Source of the DNA: VRUE01 sp963753245
Lineage (GTDB): Bacteria; Actinomycetota; Thermoleophilia; Solirubrobacterales; 70-9
NCBI GenBank assembly: GCA_963753245.1
Contig: CAVWBK010000007.1
Coordinates: 186,001 to 250,000, forward strand
Direction of reading: 5' to 3'
DNA length: 64,000 bases
The notes under the pieces were generated by a model. It was not told the DNA's origin and made no database searches. It was given only the letters and a program-made list of their open reading frames with translations. The position numbers and the translations under genes were made by a program. Of the stretch, positions 18,287 through 27,727 are shown piece after piece (the stretch's first letter is position 1; each line of letters opens with the position of its first letter).

Positions 18287-19785
18287 TCGCCGCCTTCAAC
18301 GCCCCCCATATCGACTACGGCGCCCTGGCGCCGGTGATCGCGCTGACCGCCGGGATCTGCGTCGTCCTCCTAGCCGGGGTCTTCAGACCGACCCGAGAGG
18401 CGACGGGACCGTTGACGATCGTCGTCCTCGGCGCGGCCGCGGGATTGATGGTCGGACACTGGAACGAACCGACCGACCTGATCAGCGGCGCCCTGCGCCT
18501 TGATGACCTGGCGATCTCGATCTCGATGATCGCGATGCTGACCGCCGCCTTCAGCGTTTTCCTCTCGATTCGCGAGCCGGCGGTGGAGCAGGCCGGCGAG
18601 GGCGAGTACCACGCGCTGCTGCTCGGCTCGGTGCTCGGCATGGTGCTGCTCTCCGAGGCGCAGAACCTGGTCACGTTCTTCGTCGCGATCGAGACGCTCT
18701 CGATCCCGCTCTACATCCTCTGCGCGACCGACATGCGGCGCGAGAAGTCGCTCGAGTCGGGGCTCAAGTATCTGATCGTCGGCTCGCTCGGCTCGGCGAC
18801 CCTGCTCTACGGGATGGCCTTCCTCTACGGGGGCTCGGGCTCAACCCAGTTCGCCGGGATCGCCAAGGGAATCGGCCAAACCGGTTTGCTGCACGACCCC
18901 CTGGTCCTGATCGGGATCGCGATGGCCGGGGTCGGGCTCGCCTTCAAGACCTCGATCGCGCCCTTCCACCAGTGGACGCCCGATGTCTACCAGGGCGCGC
19001 CCACGCCGGTGACGAGCTTCATGGCGGTTGCCACCAAGGCCGCCGCCTTCGCCGTATTTGTCCGCTTCTTCGATGTCGCCCTGATCCAACAGGCCAGCGA
19101 CTGGCAACCGGCACTCGCCGCCCTCGCCGCGATCTCGATCGTGGTCGGTAACGTCGGCGCGCTGGCCCAGAGCTCGCTGAAGCGGATGCTCGGCTATTCC
19201 GGCGTCGCTCAGGCCGGCTACATCCTCGGCGGACTGGTCGTCGCCAGCGAAGCCGGTGTCAACGCCCTGGTCTTCTACCTGGCCGTCTACGCGTTCATGA
19301 ACCTGGCGGCCTTCTCGGTGATCGTCGCCCGGGAGCGCGAGACACCATTCGGCGATGACGTCCGCTCGGTCCAGGGTCTGGGCCGCGAGCGGCCGCTGCT
19401 CGCCTGGCCGCTGACGATCTCGATGCTCGGCCTCGCCGGGATGCCGGCGACCGCGGGCTTCATCGGCAAGCTCTATCTGATCGAGGCGCTGGTCGAAGGC
19501 AACTACACCTGGCTCGCGGTCTTCATCGCGGTCGGCACGATGATCTCGCTTGCCTACTACCTGCGGGTGGTGGCGGCGATGTGGATGGAAGCGGGAGAGG
19601 CGCCGATCGGCACGCCGGCGATCGCCGGTGCCTCGCCGGAGGCCGACCCGATCGACCCCGACGCCGGACGCCGTCCAAACATCCTCCTCCCCGCCCTGCT
19701 GGCTGCCGCCGCGGTCATCGTCTTCGGCGTCATCCCCCAGCCGCTGGTCGATTTCGCCCAGCACGCCGGTGCATCGCTTTTCTGA
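18283..19785 (+). CDS. nuoN: NADH-quinone oxidoreductase subunit N
   Basis: A 500-residue antiporter-like subunit and last gene of the operon. Start is ATG 18283, in an overlap with nuoM. Conserved parts are TFFVAIETLSIPLYILCA (Glu in helix 5), GLAFKTSIAPFHQWTPDVYQG (Lys and conserved HQWTPD), and MLGYSGVAQAGYILGGL. A soluble stretch (residues 440-465, ASPEADPIDPDAGRRP) precedes the last helix. No clear hairpin terminator follows within 100 bases, so read-through towards the acyl-CoA synthetase gene is possible. Confidence 0.94.
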   Translation: MIAAFNAPHIDYGALAPVIALTAGICVVLLAGVFRPTREATGPLTIVVLGAAAGLMVGHWNEPTDLISGALRLDDLAISISMIAMLTAAFSVFLSIREPAVEQAGEGEYHALLLGSVLGMVLLSEAQNLVTFFVAIETLSIPLYILCATDMRREKSLESGLKYLIVGSLGSATLLYGMAFLYGGSGSTQFAGIAKGIGQTGLLHDPLVLIGIAMAGVGLAFKTSIAPFHQWTPDVYQGAPTPVTSFMAVATKAAAFAVFVRFFDVALIQQASDWQPALAALAAISIVVGNVGALAQSSLKRMLGYSGVAQAGYILGGLVVASEAGVNALVFYLAVYAFMNLAAFSVIVARERETPFGDDVRSVQGLGRERPLLAWPLTISMLGLAGMPATAGFIGKLYLIEALVEGNYTWLAVFIAVGTMISLAYYLRVVAAMWMEAGEAPIGTPAIAGASPEADPIDPDAGRRPNILLPALLAAAAVIVFGVIPQPLVDFAQHAGASLF

Positions 19786-19951
19786 GCGGGGCAAGCAAGC
19801 GCGCGAGGGATCAGTCCCGATATTGACGCCCCCGGGCCGGCTACCGATCGAGCATCACGCTTGGATTCTCGGCGGACCGCGCGCTGCCGGTGCCCCCGGA
19901 GCGCGAAGCGAACGGCGGTGGTTTATTGGAACGGGCAGCGATAGGGTCGGG

Positions 19952-21754
19952 GTGAGCGTGGAGCCGAGTGAAACAGCCGAGGTCAGCTCGGAGGCCCGCC
20001 CCGCCGCCCTTGACGCCGCGACGATGTGCGAGGCGTTTCAGATCACCGCGACGGAGCGGGCCTCCGAGCCGGCGCTGCGACTCAAGGACACTGACTACGA
20101 GGCGAGCTTCGCCGAGTACGCCGAAGCGGTGCGCAAGCGCGCCGCCGGATTGGCGGCGCTCGGGGTCGGCCGCGGTGACACGGTCGGCTTCATGCTCGTC
20201 AATCGGCCCGGCTTTCAGCTCACCGACACGGCCGCGATGCATCTCGGCGCAACCTGCTTCTCGGTCTACAACACCTCCTCGCCGGAGCAGATCGAGTACC
20301 TGGTCGCCGACGCTGCGAACCGGGTGATCGTCACCGAGCGGGAGTTCCTCGATCGGGTGCTCGAGGCAAAGGAGCGCATCGAGACACTTGAGCACGTCGT
20401 CGTCATCGACGGCGAGGCGCCGCAGGGAGCGATCTCGGTCGAGGAACTGGAGGCGCTCGGCGTCGAGGACTTCGACTTCGAGGCCGCCTGGCGTGCGGTC
20501 GACCCCGAGGATGTCCTCTGCCTGATCTACACCTCGGGCACAACCGGGCCGCCGAAGGGGGTTCAACTCACCCACGCCAACATGCTCGGCGTCTGGCGCG
20601 CCTGCCACAAGGTCCGCGGGGTCGCGTCAGGAGGGCGCTCGATCACCTTCCTGCCGAGCGCCCACATCGCCGACCGCTGGGCGATTCACTACGGGCAGAT
20701 GCTCTTCGGGACCTGCGTGCATTGCTGCCCGGACCCGCGCCAGATGGTCGCCTACTCGATCGAGGTGAGGCCGACCGGCTGGGGAGGTGTGCCGCGGATC
20801 TGGGAGAAACTGAAGGCGGCACTGGAGACGGCGATGGCGGCCGAGCAGGACGCCGAGAAACGCGAGCGCACCGAGTGGGCGATGGAGATCGGCCGGCGCT
20901 GGGTCGCCTCCTATGTGGAGGGCGGCGGCAGGGACGCGATCCCCGCCGAGCTGCAGGCCGAATGGGACGGCGCCGACGAGAAGGTCTTCTCGAAAATCCG
21001 CCAGCTGCTCGGCCTCGACGAAGTCGAATCGTTTCTGATCGGGGCCGCGCCGACTCCCCCGGAGGTGCTCGAATTCTTCCTCGCGATCGGGATCGAGATC
21101 TGCGAGACCTGGGGAATGTCGGAGACCAGCGCGCTGGCGACGCTGAACCCGCCCGGGCGAGTCCGGGTCGGGACCGTCGGGCCGCCGCTGCCCGACACCG
21201 AGGTGAGCCTCGCCGAGGACGGCGAGATCATGGTGCGCGGGCCACAGGTGATGAAGGGCTACCGCAACATGCCCGAAAGGAGCGCCGAGGCGCTCACCGA
21301 GGACGGCTGGCTGATGACCGGCGATGTCGGCGAATTCGACCAGGCCGGCTACCTGAAGATCGTCGATCGCAAGAAGGAGCTGATCATCAACGCAGCCGGC
21401 AAGAACATGTCGCCCGCCAATATCGAGGCGAAGGTGAAGGCGGCCTCGCCGCTGATCGCCCAGGTCGTCGCGATCGGCGACCGCCGCCCCTACAACGTCG
21501 CCCTGATCACCCTCGACCTCGAGACGCTCGCCGCTCGCGGCGCCGATGCCGATGACGCGGCGATCGTCGAGGAGGTGGCCCTCGCCGTCGCGGCCGCCAA
21601 CCAACGTCTCTCGCGGGTCGAGCAGATCAAGCGCTACACGGTGATCCCCGGCGAATGGCAGCCCGGCGGCGAGGAGCTGACGCCGACCCTGAAGCTCAAA
21701 CGACGACCGATCGAGCGCCGATACGAAACCGAGATCGAGGCGCTGTACGCCTAG
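19952..21754 (+). CDS. Long-chain fatty-acid-CoA ligase (AMP-dependent synthetase)
   Basis: A 600-residue ANL-superfamily enzyme that activates fatty acids to acyl-CoA through an acyl-adenylate. The ATP-grasping P-loop is YTSGTTGPPKG near residue 192. GMSETSALATLNPPG is the A5-type adenine loop. DGWLMTGDVGEFDQAGYLKIVDRKKE carries the ribose-binding Asp and hinge, and the C-terminal lysine region is TPTLKLKRRPIE. The layout resembles the bacterial FadD15-like or bubblegum type. I start at GTG 19952; GTG 19958 is equally possible. A TAGGGT box at 19942-19947 suggests the transcript begins near the start codon. It supplies acyl-CoA for the lipid genes elsewhere in the window. Confidence 0.88.
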   Translation: MSVEPSETAEVSSEARPAALDAATMCEAFQITATERASEPALRLKDTDYEASFAEYAEAVRKRAAGLAALGVGRGDTVGFMLVNRPGFQLTDTAAMHLGATCFSVYNTSSPEQIEYLVADAANRVIVTEREFLDRVLEAKERIETLEHVVVIDGEAPQGAISVEELEALGVEDFDFEAAWRAVDPEDVLCLIYTSGTTGPPKGVQLTHANMLGVWRACHKVRGVASGGRSITFLPSAHIADRWAIHYGQMLFGTCVHCCPDPRQMVAYSIEVRPTGWGGVPRIWEKLKAALETAMAAEQDAEKRERTEWAMEIGRRWVASYVEGGGRDAIPAELQAEWDGADEKVFSKIRQLLGLDEVESFLIGAAPTPPEVLEFFLAIGIEICETWGMSETSALATLNPPGRVRVGTVGPPLPDTEVSLAEDGEIMVRGPQVMKGYRNMPERSAEALTEDGWLMTGDVGEFDQAGYLKIVDRKKELIINAAGKNMSPANIEAKVKAASPLIAQVVAIGDRRPYNVALITLDLETLAARGADADDAAIVEEVALAVAAANQRLSRVEQIKRYTVIPGEWQPGGEELTPTLKLKRRPIERRYETEIEALYA

Positions 21755-21766
21755 CCGCGGGGAGCC

Positions 21767-22220
21767 TCACTGAGGGGCCGCCAGTCGCGGCCAGTGCAGC
21801 AGAATCGCCCGTTTTGCCTCGGGCTCCCAGAATTCCGCCTCGACCCAAGCGGCGCCGGCATGCTCGTCCCTGGGACGCCGGATCGACCTCATGATCTCCA
21901 GCCGAATTGCCCGGGCGTGACCTGCCCTCAACTCGAATCGGCGCAGGACGGTTATCGGAAGCTGAAACCCGGAACCGCGGTTGCGGACGATCACGTGACG
22001 CGAAAGTGACGCGCCTCCTGTGCAGAGGAAACCGGCCGGGCCGACGCATCTCACCCTGATCCGGACATGGAAGTGCCGATTGACTCTTGCGCTCCCGGTC
22101 AGGATCAGGAGCTTCCGGGACGGTGACCTGAGCGGGGAGGTGGAAGCGCCGCCCATCGAAGGTCAGGGCGAACGGCAGCGCCAGGATCGCTGCGATCAGG
22201 AGCGGTCTATATCCCCTCAT
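21767..22220 (-). pseudogene. Probable frameshifted small exported protein
   Basis: Starting at ATG 22220, one frame reads a clean signal peptide (MRGYRPLLIAAILALPFALT) and then loses sense. The next frame, ending at 21767, continues with a beta-rich stretch: two cysteines in RVRCVGPAGFLC, then FELRAGHARAIRLEI. That pattern is common in exported proteins of this group. Joining the frames at about 22090-22110 would give a protein of roughly 150 residues. I could not place the shift exactly, and a genuine non-coding stretch remains possible. The gene converges on the acyl-CoA ligase gene. Confidence 0.35.
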
Positions 22221-22276
22221 CGCAGCCCACTGTAGCCCCGGCCCGCTCAACTGGCCAGACCTGAGAAGGTCCGCCG

Positions 22277-23202
22277 ATGGACGTCCTCCTCACAGCTGTG
22301 GCGATCGCGGCCGGGACCGGAGCCGGAGTCTGGGCGGAGCGACGGCGGCCGCGGGAGGCGGCGCTGGCGGCGCGTCAGATCCTGGTCCTGATGCTCTACG
22401 CGTTGCTGCCGCCGGTGATCTTCTTCAACCTGGCTGCAGCCCAGATCGACCTCGCCCATGGCATCGGCCTCGGCCTCGCGCTGATCGCCTCTGCGCTCGC
22501 CTCGCTCTTCGCCTGGTGGGTGGCGAGCCGAGTTCTGCGTCTGTCCCGACCGCAGACCGGGGCGGTGATCTGCACCGTGCTGAGCGTCAACACGGGCTAC
22601 CTCGGCTACCCGCTGACCGTCGCCCTGCTCGGCCACGACCAGCTCTCGACCGCGGTCCTCTACGACGTGCTCGTGACCGGGCCGGGCCTGATGCTCGGCG
22701 CCTTCGCGGTCGGCGCCGCCTTCGGCACGAAGGCGGGGAGACGCCGCGCCAGCGCCTGCGAGCCTTCCTCACCCGCAACCCGCCTCTCTACGCGGCGATC
22801 GCCGGGCTGCTGGCGCCGCGTGCCCTGGCGCCCCAGGTCGCGGTCGACCTCTCACAGGCGCTGCTCGTCGCGATCCTGCCGCTCGGTTTCTTCGCCGTCG
22901 GTGCGACCCTGGCCGAGAACGCCGAGCACGGCGAGCTGCCGATGCCTCCGCCGATGACCCGGCCGGTGGCGCTCTCGCTGGTCTCGCGCCTGGCGGTGAT
23001 GCCGGCCCTGCTGACGCTGCTGGCGGCGCCGTTGATTGAGCTGCCCTCCGCCTACCGCCTGCTCTCGGTGATGCCCTCCGGTATCAACTCGATGGTCGTC
23101 GCCCACGCCTACGGCCTCGACATGTAGGTGACCGCCGAGGCGGTCACCTGGTCGACCGCGATCGTCGTCATCGCCTGCCTGGTCGGCTCGCTGATCCTCT
23201 GA
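22277..23202 (+). pseudogene. AEC-family (auxin efflux carrier-like) permease, broken
   Basis: The first 155 residues (frame from ATG 22277) give five membrane helices of an AEC transporter, including LMLYALLPPVIFFNLA and VLSVNTGYLGYPLTVALLG. Near 22735 the sense passes to the next frame (TPRQRLRAFLTRNPPLYAAIAGLL), which fits the second half and its conserved MPSGINSMVVAHAYGLD. An in-frame TAG at 23125-23127 then interrupts the last helix, which reads on to TGA 23200-23202 (VTAEAVTWSTAIVVIACLVGSLIL region). Two independent lesions make sequencing error alone less likely. Family members export small organic acids. Confidence 0.75.
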
Positions 23203-23221
23203 GGCGGCCTATCCTCGACAG

Positions 23222-23572
23222 ATGCTCCAGCACGTCGGCATCGAGGTCAGGCCGGAGGACGTCGAGCGCTCGGTCGAGTTCTGGCGGCTGGCCGGCTTTA
23301 AGCAGGTCGAGCCCCCCGAGTCGCTCGCCGAGTTCACCTGGATGCAGCGCGAGAAGACCCAGATCCACCTGATGCCGACCCCATCTCCGACGGTGCCCGC
23401 GCAGGGACACGTGGCGATCGTCGTCCCCGACTTCGAGGCGGCCCTCGGGCGCCTCGCCGCCGCCGGCTTTGAGGTCGAGCGCCGCCGCGAATACTGGGGG
23501 GCGCCGCGCTCCAAGGCGCTCGCCCCGGGGGGCCACGTCGTCGAGCTGCTGAAAGCGCCGCCGCAGACCTGA
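23222..23572 (+). CDS. VOC (glyoxalase/bleomycin-resistance fold) family protein
   Basis: A 116-residue single vicinal-oxygen-chelate domain. It starts MLQHVGIEVRPEDVERSVEFW and contains GHVAIVVPDFEAALGRL, the second beta-alpha-beta module. It ends APGGHVVELLKAPPQT, with the metal-type Glu. Potential metal ligands are His4, a mid His, and the final Glu. The substrate is unknown. Start is ATG 23222; TATCCT at 23210-23215 ends 6 bases before it, with no ribosome-binding site, so a leaderless transcript is likely. Confidence 0.75.
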   Translation: MLQHVGIEVRPEDVERSVEFWRLAGFKQVEPPESLAEFTWMQREKTQIHLMPTPSPTVPAQGHVAIVVPDFEAALGRLAAAGFEVERRREYWGAPRSKALAPGGHVVELLKAPPQT

Positions 23573-23660
23573 TGCGCCATTCTCCCCGCCCTGCGGGACT
23601 GAGCCGCCACGCGCGGCGAATCCATGGGGAGCCCGCCGCAGACCCGGCTACGATGCGGCG

Positions 23661-25296
23661 GTGCGCTACCCAATCGAGACCTTCAGCCCCGAGGAGCGGG
23701 CGCTTCTTACTCCTCATTTCACCAATCTCGACCGTCCTGTCTTTGCCCTCGTCAACCTTCCAGAGACAGTCAAGGGAGCGCTTTTTGCCCGCTATTCACG
23801 CTATTCCGGGACCGTCCGCCAACTCTACCTCGAGGAGTTCGCCGCCGATGCGCCTTCCGTCGGGCGCCCCTTCGATGAGGAGGAGGGCGAGCGCGCGGCG
23901 AAGCTCTACGAGCGGGTATTCCTCGGCTACGGCGATGACTCAATCGCTCAGGTCGGCGGTGCTCACATTGCCTGTGAGTGGGTCTCCAACATCCTCACCA
24001 AGGCGCTGCAGCGTGGCCGCCTCGCCGCCTACCTCGAGCAGTCGACCCGCTACATCCCCTACGACCAACCGATCGAGGAGGGTGGCGGTTACCGCTATTA
24101 CCGTGACGAGCGCCTCGGTCCCCGCTTCGGCGCCGCGATGGATGAGCTCTTCACGATCTACTCGCGCTCACTGGAGCAAGTCGAGGCCTGGGCGGCGGAG
24201 CGCTGGCCGCGCGGTGAGAGCGAGCCCGAGGGAGCCTGGCGACGCTCGATCCGCGCCAAGTCGCTTGACCTTTTGCGGGGCCTGCTGCCCGCCTCGACCC
24301 TGAGCCACGTCGGCATCTATGCCTCCGGGCAGGCATATGAGCAACTGATCATGCGGCTGATGGCCTCGCCGCTGCCGGAGGCGCGCGATTACGGGGCGAT
24401 GATTCTCGCCGAGCTCCAAGTGGTGATGCCGAGCTTCGTCTCGCGGGTCGAGCGCCCGGATCGAGGCGGCGAGTGGGTCTCCTACCTGCAGCGTCGCCGC
24501 GAGGGCACCGAGCGCTGGGTCGCGCGCCTTGGCCTTGACCGCCGTGGGCCGGGCGCCGATGCGCCCTCGGTCGAGCTGATCCACGTCGATGGCAGCGAAG
24601 ACGCGCTCCTGGCCTCCTCCCTGTTCGAGTCCGCACGGGCGCCCGAAACGGAGATCCTCGCCCGCCTCGACGTGCTCGACCGCGAGGAGCGCGCCGCGCT
24701 CCTCGCGGCGCTGATCGGCGAGCGGGCCAACCGCCGCCACCGCCCCGGGCGCGGCTTTGAGGCGCTGCGCTACCGCTTTGAGATCGTCTCTGACTACGGC
24801 GCCTTTCGGGATCTGCAGCGCCACCGAATGCTGACCTGCCAGTGGCAGGCGCTGGGCCCAGACCTGGGGGCCGGGATCCCGGCCGAGATCGAGCGAAGCC
24901 GGCCTCAGCGGGGAGTTCGAGCGCGCACTTGAGGTCTCCCGGGCGGAGTATGAGCGGCTGGCCGAGGAGGGACTGACCGAGCTGGCGCCCTACGCCCTGT
25001 GCCTGGCCTACCGAATCCGCTACACGCTGGACCTCAACGCGCGCGAGGCGATGCATCTGATCGAGCTGCGCTCCGGGCGCGAGGGCCACCCGACCTACCG
25101 TGCGGTCGCCCAGGCGATGCACGAGCGGATCGCGGCGATCCACCCGGCGGTGGCCGCGGCGATGAGCCACGTCGACACCTCGCGGGAGCCACGTCTGGAG
25201 CGAATCATGAGCGAGATCCGCACCCAACGCAACCGCGCCCAGGCCGCACACGGTGCCGGAACCGAGGCCCCTCCAGGCCTCAATCCGCTGGGCTGA
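23661..25296 (+). pseudogene. Tandem-domain ThyX-like protein with one frameshift
   Basis: Read from GTG 23661, the protein runs about 410 residues, then one base too many near 24894 puts it out of frame. The other frame continues without a break (GLSGEFERALEVSRAEYERL, then RYTLDLNAREAMHLIELRSG) to TGA 25294-25296. The whole would be about 545 residues with two ThyX (FAD-dependent thymidylate synthase) folds. The first has a degenerate motif (RGRLAAYLEQSTRYI); the second keeps RHRMLTCQWQ and the EAMHLIELRSGREGHPTYR tail. Removing one base restores the frame, so either a recent mutation or a sequence error is possible. TACGAT at 23649-23654 suggests a leaderless start. Whether such proteins make dTMP is not certain. 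Confidence 0.7.
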
Positions 25297-25299
25297 ACC

Positions 25300-26332
25300 T
25301 CACTGCTCGCCGCTGTCGCGCTGCTTGCGCTTCTTTGGCCGCGGGGCGCGGGCCGGCGGCGCTGCCTCATCCTCGCTTCCCTCGGGCAGCCCCGGCAGTT
25401 CCTCGCCGCCGTCCTCGAGCTCACCCGCCTCGGGAGCGGCGAGCGACTCGGCGGCTTTCTGGCCCGGAGTCGGCCAGGGCACCGCTTCGCCGGCCGCCCA
25501 GGCGGGGGGACGGCCGCCGGGCAGCCGTCCGACAGGCGAGCAGGCCGAAGTAGATGAACCAGATCAGCGAGAACTGGAAGTAGACCGAGCGCCGCGGCGA
25601 CTCCGAGGGCGATCCCAGCGATCCCCAGAAGCGGCTGAGCAAGCCAACCCTCATCGCGTAAAGGCAGCCGTAAAGGCCAGCGCGAATGCGAGCCCGAGCC
25701 CGCCGCCGATCCGAAAGGCTTCAGAGATCGAGCGTCGTGGAAGCTCACTGATCGCGTTTTTGGCATCGTCTTTTCGCGCTTTGTCTTCGCGCAGCGCCCG
25801 ACTTCAATCGACGCCACCCCGGACCCGCTGGCCGCCTGGCTCGAGGAACCGCTCGAGTTGCCGAATTCTTCCTTGAAGGAGGAGGGGTTGTTCTTGCGTT
25901 CGGATTCGCATTCGCGTGAGGCTTCGGGAACGCTGAGACTGGTCGTCGAATTGCCGGCGACGAAGCTCGTGGCGGCGTCGTGGGCGGAGGCGACATACAG
26001 CAACGAGGCGACAGCGAGGAAGATCGGCGCCGCGATCACAAGGCCGAGGAACTGCTTGCGCATCTGGGGGGCGCGGGCCGAGGCGGCTCGAAAGAGAAAG
26101 ACCAGTGGCGCGATCAGGAGGGCAAAGGCCGCTGCCTGCAGGGCACCCGAGAGGGTCACCGAGGAGCCATGTTCATGGACCGAGCGCAGACTCGCGGCTT
26201 CGCCGCCACTGCTGATCGAAGCGATCGCGATCCCGAGGCAATGAGAAGCGCGACCGCGGCGAGCGTCGCCAGCCCAGCCGGACGCGCCCAGCGACTCTCC
26301 CAGGCCAGCGTCGCCTCCTTGCCCGCGCCCAC
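25300..26332 (-). pseudogene. Membrane protein gene with several frameshifts
   Basis: The reading starts at GTG 26332 (MGAGKEATLAWESRW), 3 bases after the CBS gene stop, so the two were co-transcribed. It gives a first helix (GLATLAAVALLIAS), then changes frame to IAIASISSGGEAA and two further helices (ALQAAAFALLIAPLVFLFRAA; LGLVIAAPIFLAVASLLYVASA). After a Ser/Asn-rich segment, sense jumps between frames at least three more times: MRVGLLSRFWGSLG, IALGVAAALGLL, FSLIWFIYFGLLA, and the tail GRLPGGRPPAWAAGEAVPWP to the stop at 25300. The original protein was about 330 residues with about five helices. I do not recognise a named function. The 3' end abuts the ThyX-like gene tail to tail. Confidence 0.6.
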
Positions 26333-26335
26333 CGC

Positions 26336-26782
26336 TCAGCCCCGCTCGTGAAAGTAGAACTGGGGCAGGGCGCCCTCGATCACCTCGGCGGTCATCCGCT
26401 GGGCAACCTCGAGGTTGCCGGTCCGCACCGCGATGTCATCGAGGGTGACGATGCCCACCAAACGGCCGGCCTCGACAACCGGCAGACGACGCACGCGGTG
26501 CTGGACCATCAGCGCCGCCGCCTCATCGAGCTCCATCGCCGGCTCGCCACATACCAGTGGCCGCGAGGCGAAATCGCCGACGCTGGCTGCAGCCTCGGCG
26601 CGCTCGGCAAAAGCGCGCACCGCGAGGTCGCGGTCGGTGATCATCGCGACCGGCGAGTCGCCCTGGTCAACGATCACCACCGAGCCGACCTTGTGGTCGC
26701 GCATCAGAGCGGCGACCGAGACGGCCTCGGCCTCCGGCGGGCTGGTGATCACACCCGCGGTCATAATCTCGCTGAGCTGCAC
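26336..26782 (-). CDS. CBS-domain protein
   Basis: A 148-residue protein made of a CBS pair. Repeat 1 is SEIMTAGVITSPPEAEAVSVAALMRDHKVGSVVIVD with AMITDRDLAVRAFA; repeat 2 has ALMVQHRVRRLPVVEAGRLVGIVTLDDIAV. Such pairs bind adenosine nucleotides and act as energy sensors, often on membrane transporters. I start at GTG 26782 (MQLSEIM); the frame is open further upstream but overlaps the divergent gene. TAGCGT on this strand (26795-26790) ends 7 bases before the start and there is no ribosome-binding site. The broken membrane-protein gene follows 3 bases downstream and may have been its partner. Confidence 0.85.
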   Translation of the reverse strand: MQLSEIMTAGVITSPPEAEAVSVAALMRDHKVGSVVIVDQGDSPVAMITDRDLAVRAFAERAEAAASVGDFASRPLVCGEPAMELDEAAALMVQHRVRRLPVVEAGRLVGIVTLDDIAVRTGNLEVAQRMTAEVIEGALPQFYFHERG

Positions 26783-26788
26783 GGCGCG

Positions 26789-26795
26789 TACGCTA
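26789..26795. promoter_or_regulatory. Shared, symmetric -10 box of a divergent leaderless pair
   Basis: TACGCTA on the + strand reads TAGCGTA on the - strand. TACGCT (26789-26794) ends 7 bases before GTG 26802, and TAGCGT (26795-26790) ends 7 bases before GTG 26782. The two genes are separated by 19 bases only, and neither has a ribosome-binding site. One symmetric element would then drive both transcripts, each starting at or next to its start codon. Confidence 0.5.
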
Positions 26796-26801
26796 CCGGG
26801 G

Positions 26802-27431
26802 GTGGGAACAAAAGCGCACACGCAGGTCGTGCCGCTGGCGGCGGGCGCCGGCCCTGAAAATCCTCCCTGCCCCGCCTGCGGTGAGCCGCTGTTTGGATTG
26901 ATCGGGTCGCGGCCGGGCCTCGCCGGGCCGGTCAGTCGCTGCGAGAGCTGCGGGCTCGGGGTGATCGGTGCCGCCTCCGATGCCGCCCAGGCGCTGCACG
27001 AGCTCGACCGACTGAGCTCCGGCGGAGCGCTGCGGATCGCCAACCACGACGGCTTCTCGGCCTGGCTCGGTGGCGCCGGCTGGTCGGGTCTGCAGCCAGG
27101 CGCCCATTACCTTTTTACTGCGGAGGCAGTGCGCCGCCTGGCCGCCAACCGCGACCAGGTGCTTCGCTCAGCGCGCTGGAGCCCGGTTGCCGGAGTCGCC
27201 GCGATGTGGCAGACGGTTCTCAACTCGGTCACCTTCGGCCGCAACGTGGCGCTCGCTGCGCTGGGACGGGCGAGCTCGGTGCCGGCGAGGCGTGCCTGGC
27301 AGCGGCGACTCGATGCGGCGATCAGCGTCCTCGTCGCAATCCCAGCCCTGGTGATCGCGGTGCCGGTCGAGCTCTTGGCCGCCGCCCTGCGTCGCGGCGG
27401 CGTCCTCAAGCTGCGCCTCGAACTGCTCTAG
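26802..27431 (+). CDS. Zinc-ribbon protein with C-terminal membrane helix, function unknown
   Basis: A 209-residue protein. The N-terminal treble-cleft ribbon has CPACGEPLFG and, 20 residues later, CESCGLGVIG, a four-Cys zinc site. A region with mixed charge follows, including HELDRLSSGGALRI and FTAEAVRRLAANRDQVLRSA. A strong helix (residues about 170-195, ISVLVAIPALVIAVPVELLA) lies near the end. I do not recognise a named family. Similar ribbon-plus-helix ends occur in some actinobacterial methyltransferase-like proteins, but no SAM-binding motif is seen. GTG 26802 is supported by the -10 box above. Confidence 0.6.
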   Translation: MGTKAHTQVVPLAAGAGPENPPCPACGEPLFGLIGSRPGLAGPVSRCESCGLGVIGAASDAAQALHELDRLSSGGALRIANHDGFSAWLGGAGWSGLQPGAHYLFTAEAVRRLAANRDQVLRSARWSPVAGVAAMWQTVLNSVTFGRNVALAALGRASSVPARRAWQRRLDAAISVLVAIPALVIAVPVELLAAALRRGGVLKLRLELL

Positions 27432-27457
27432 CTAGCCCCCGGCCGTTTGAGATTCGT

Positions 27458-27727
27458 CTAGGAAAGGCCTTCCCGGGCCTCGCGGACCAGCGTCACCGAC
27501 TCGGGAAAGAGGACGCGGATCGCATCGCGCACCTGCATCGCCTGTTCGTCGCTGTTGCCGGTCAGCTCCAGCCGAGCGATCGAGGCGACGGTCATCTCGA
27601 CCGCGAGCTTGATCGCGTTGTCGGCCCAGGCGACGCGCTGGGAGGACTGCATCTGGTCTGAGAGCTCCTCCATCCGCGCCCGGAACTCATCCGGATCGCC
27701 GAAGAGGTTAAACGGGCTTCCCTCCAT
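27458..27727 (-). CDS. Small acidic helical protein, function unknown
   Basis: An 89-residue protein beginning MEGSPFNLFGDPDEFRARME. It looks wholly alpha-helical, with a hydrophobic middle (AIKLAVEMTVASIARLEL). I do not recognise it. The frame is clean, the codon use matches neighbours, and it converges on the zinc-ribbon gene. No ribosome-binding site is visible before ATG 27727. The roughly 250 bases downstream of its start, up to 27964, hold no recognisable gene. Confidence 0.5.
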   Translation of the reverse strand: MEGSPFNLFGDPDEFRARMEELSDQMQSSQRVAWADNAIKLAVEMTVASIARLELTGNSDEQAMQVRDAIRVLFPESVTLVREAREGLS

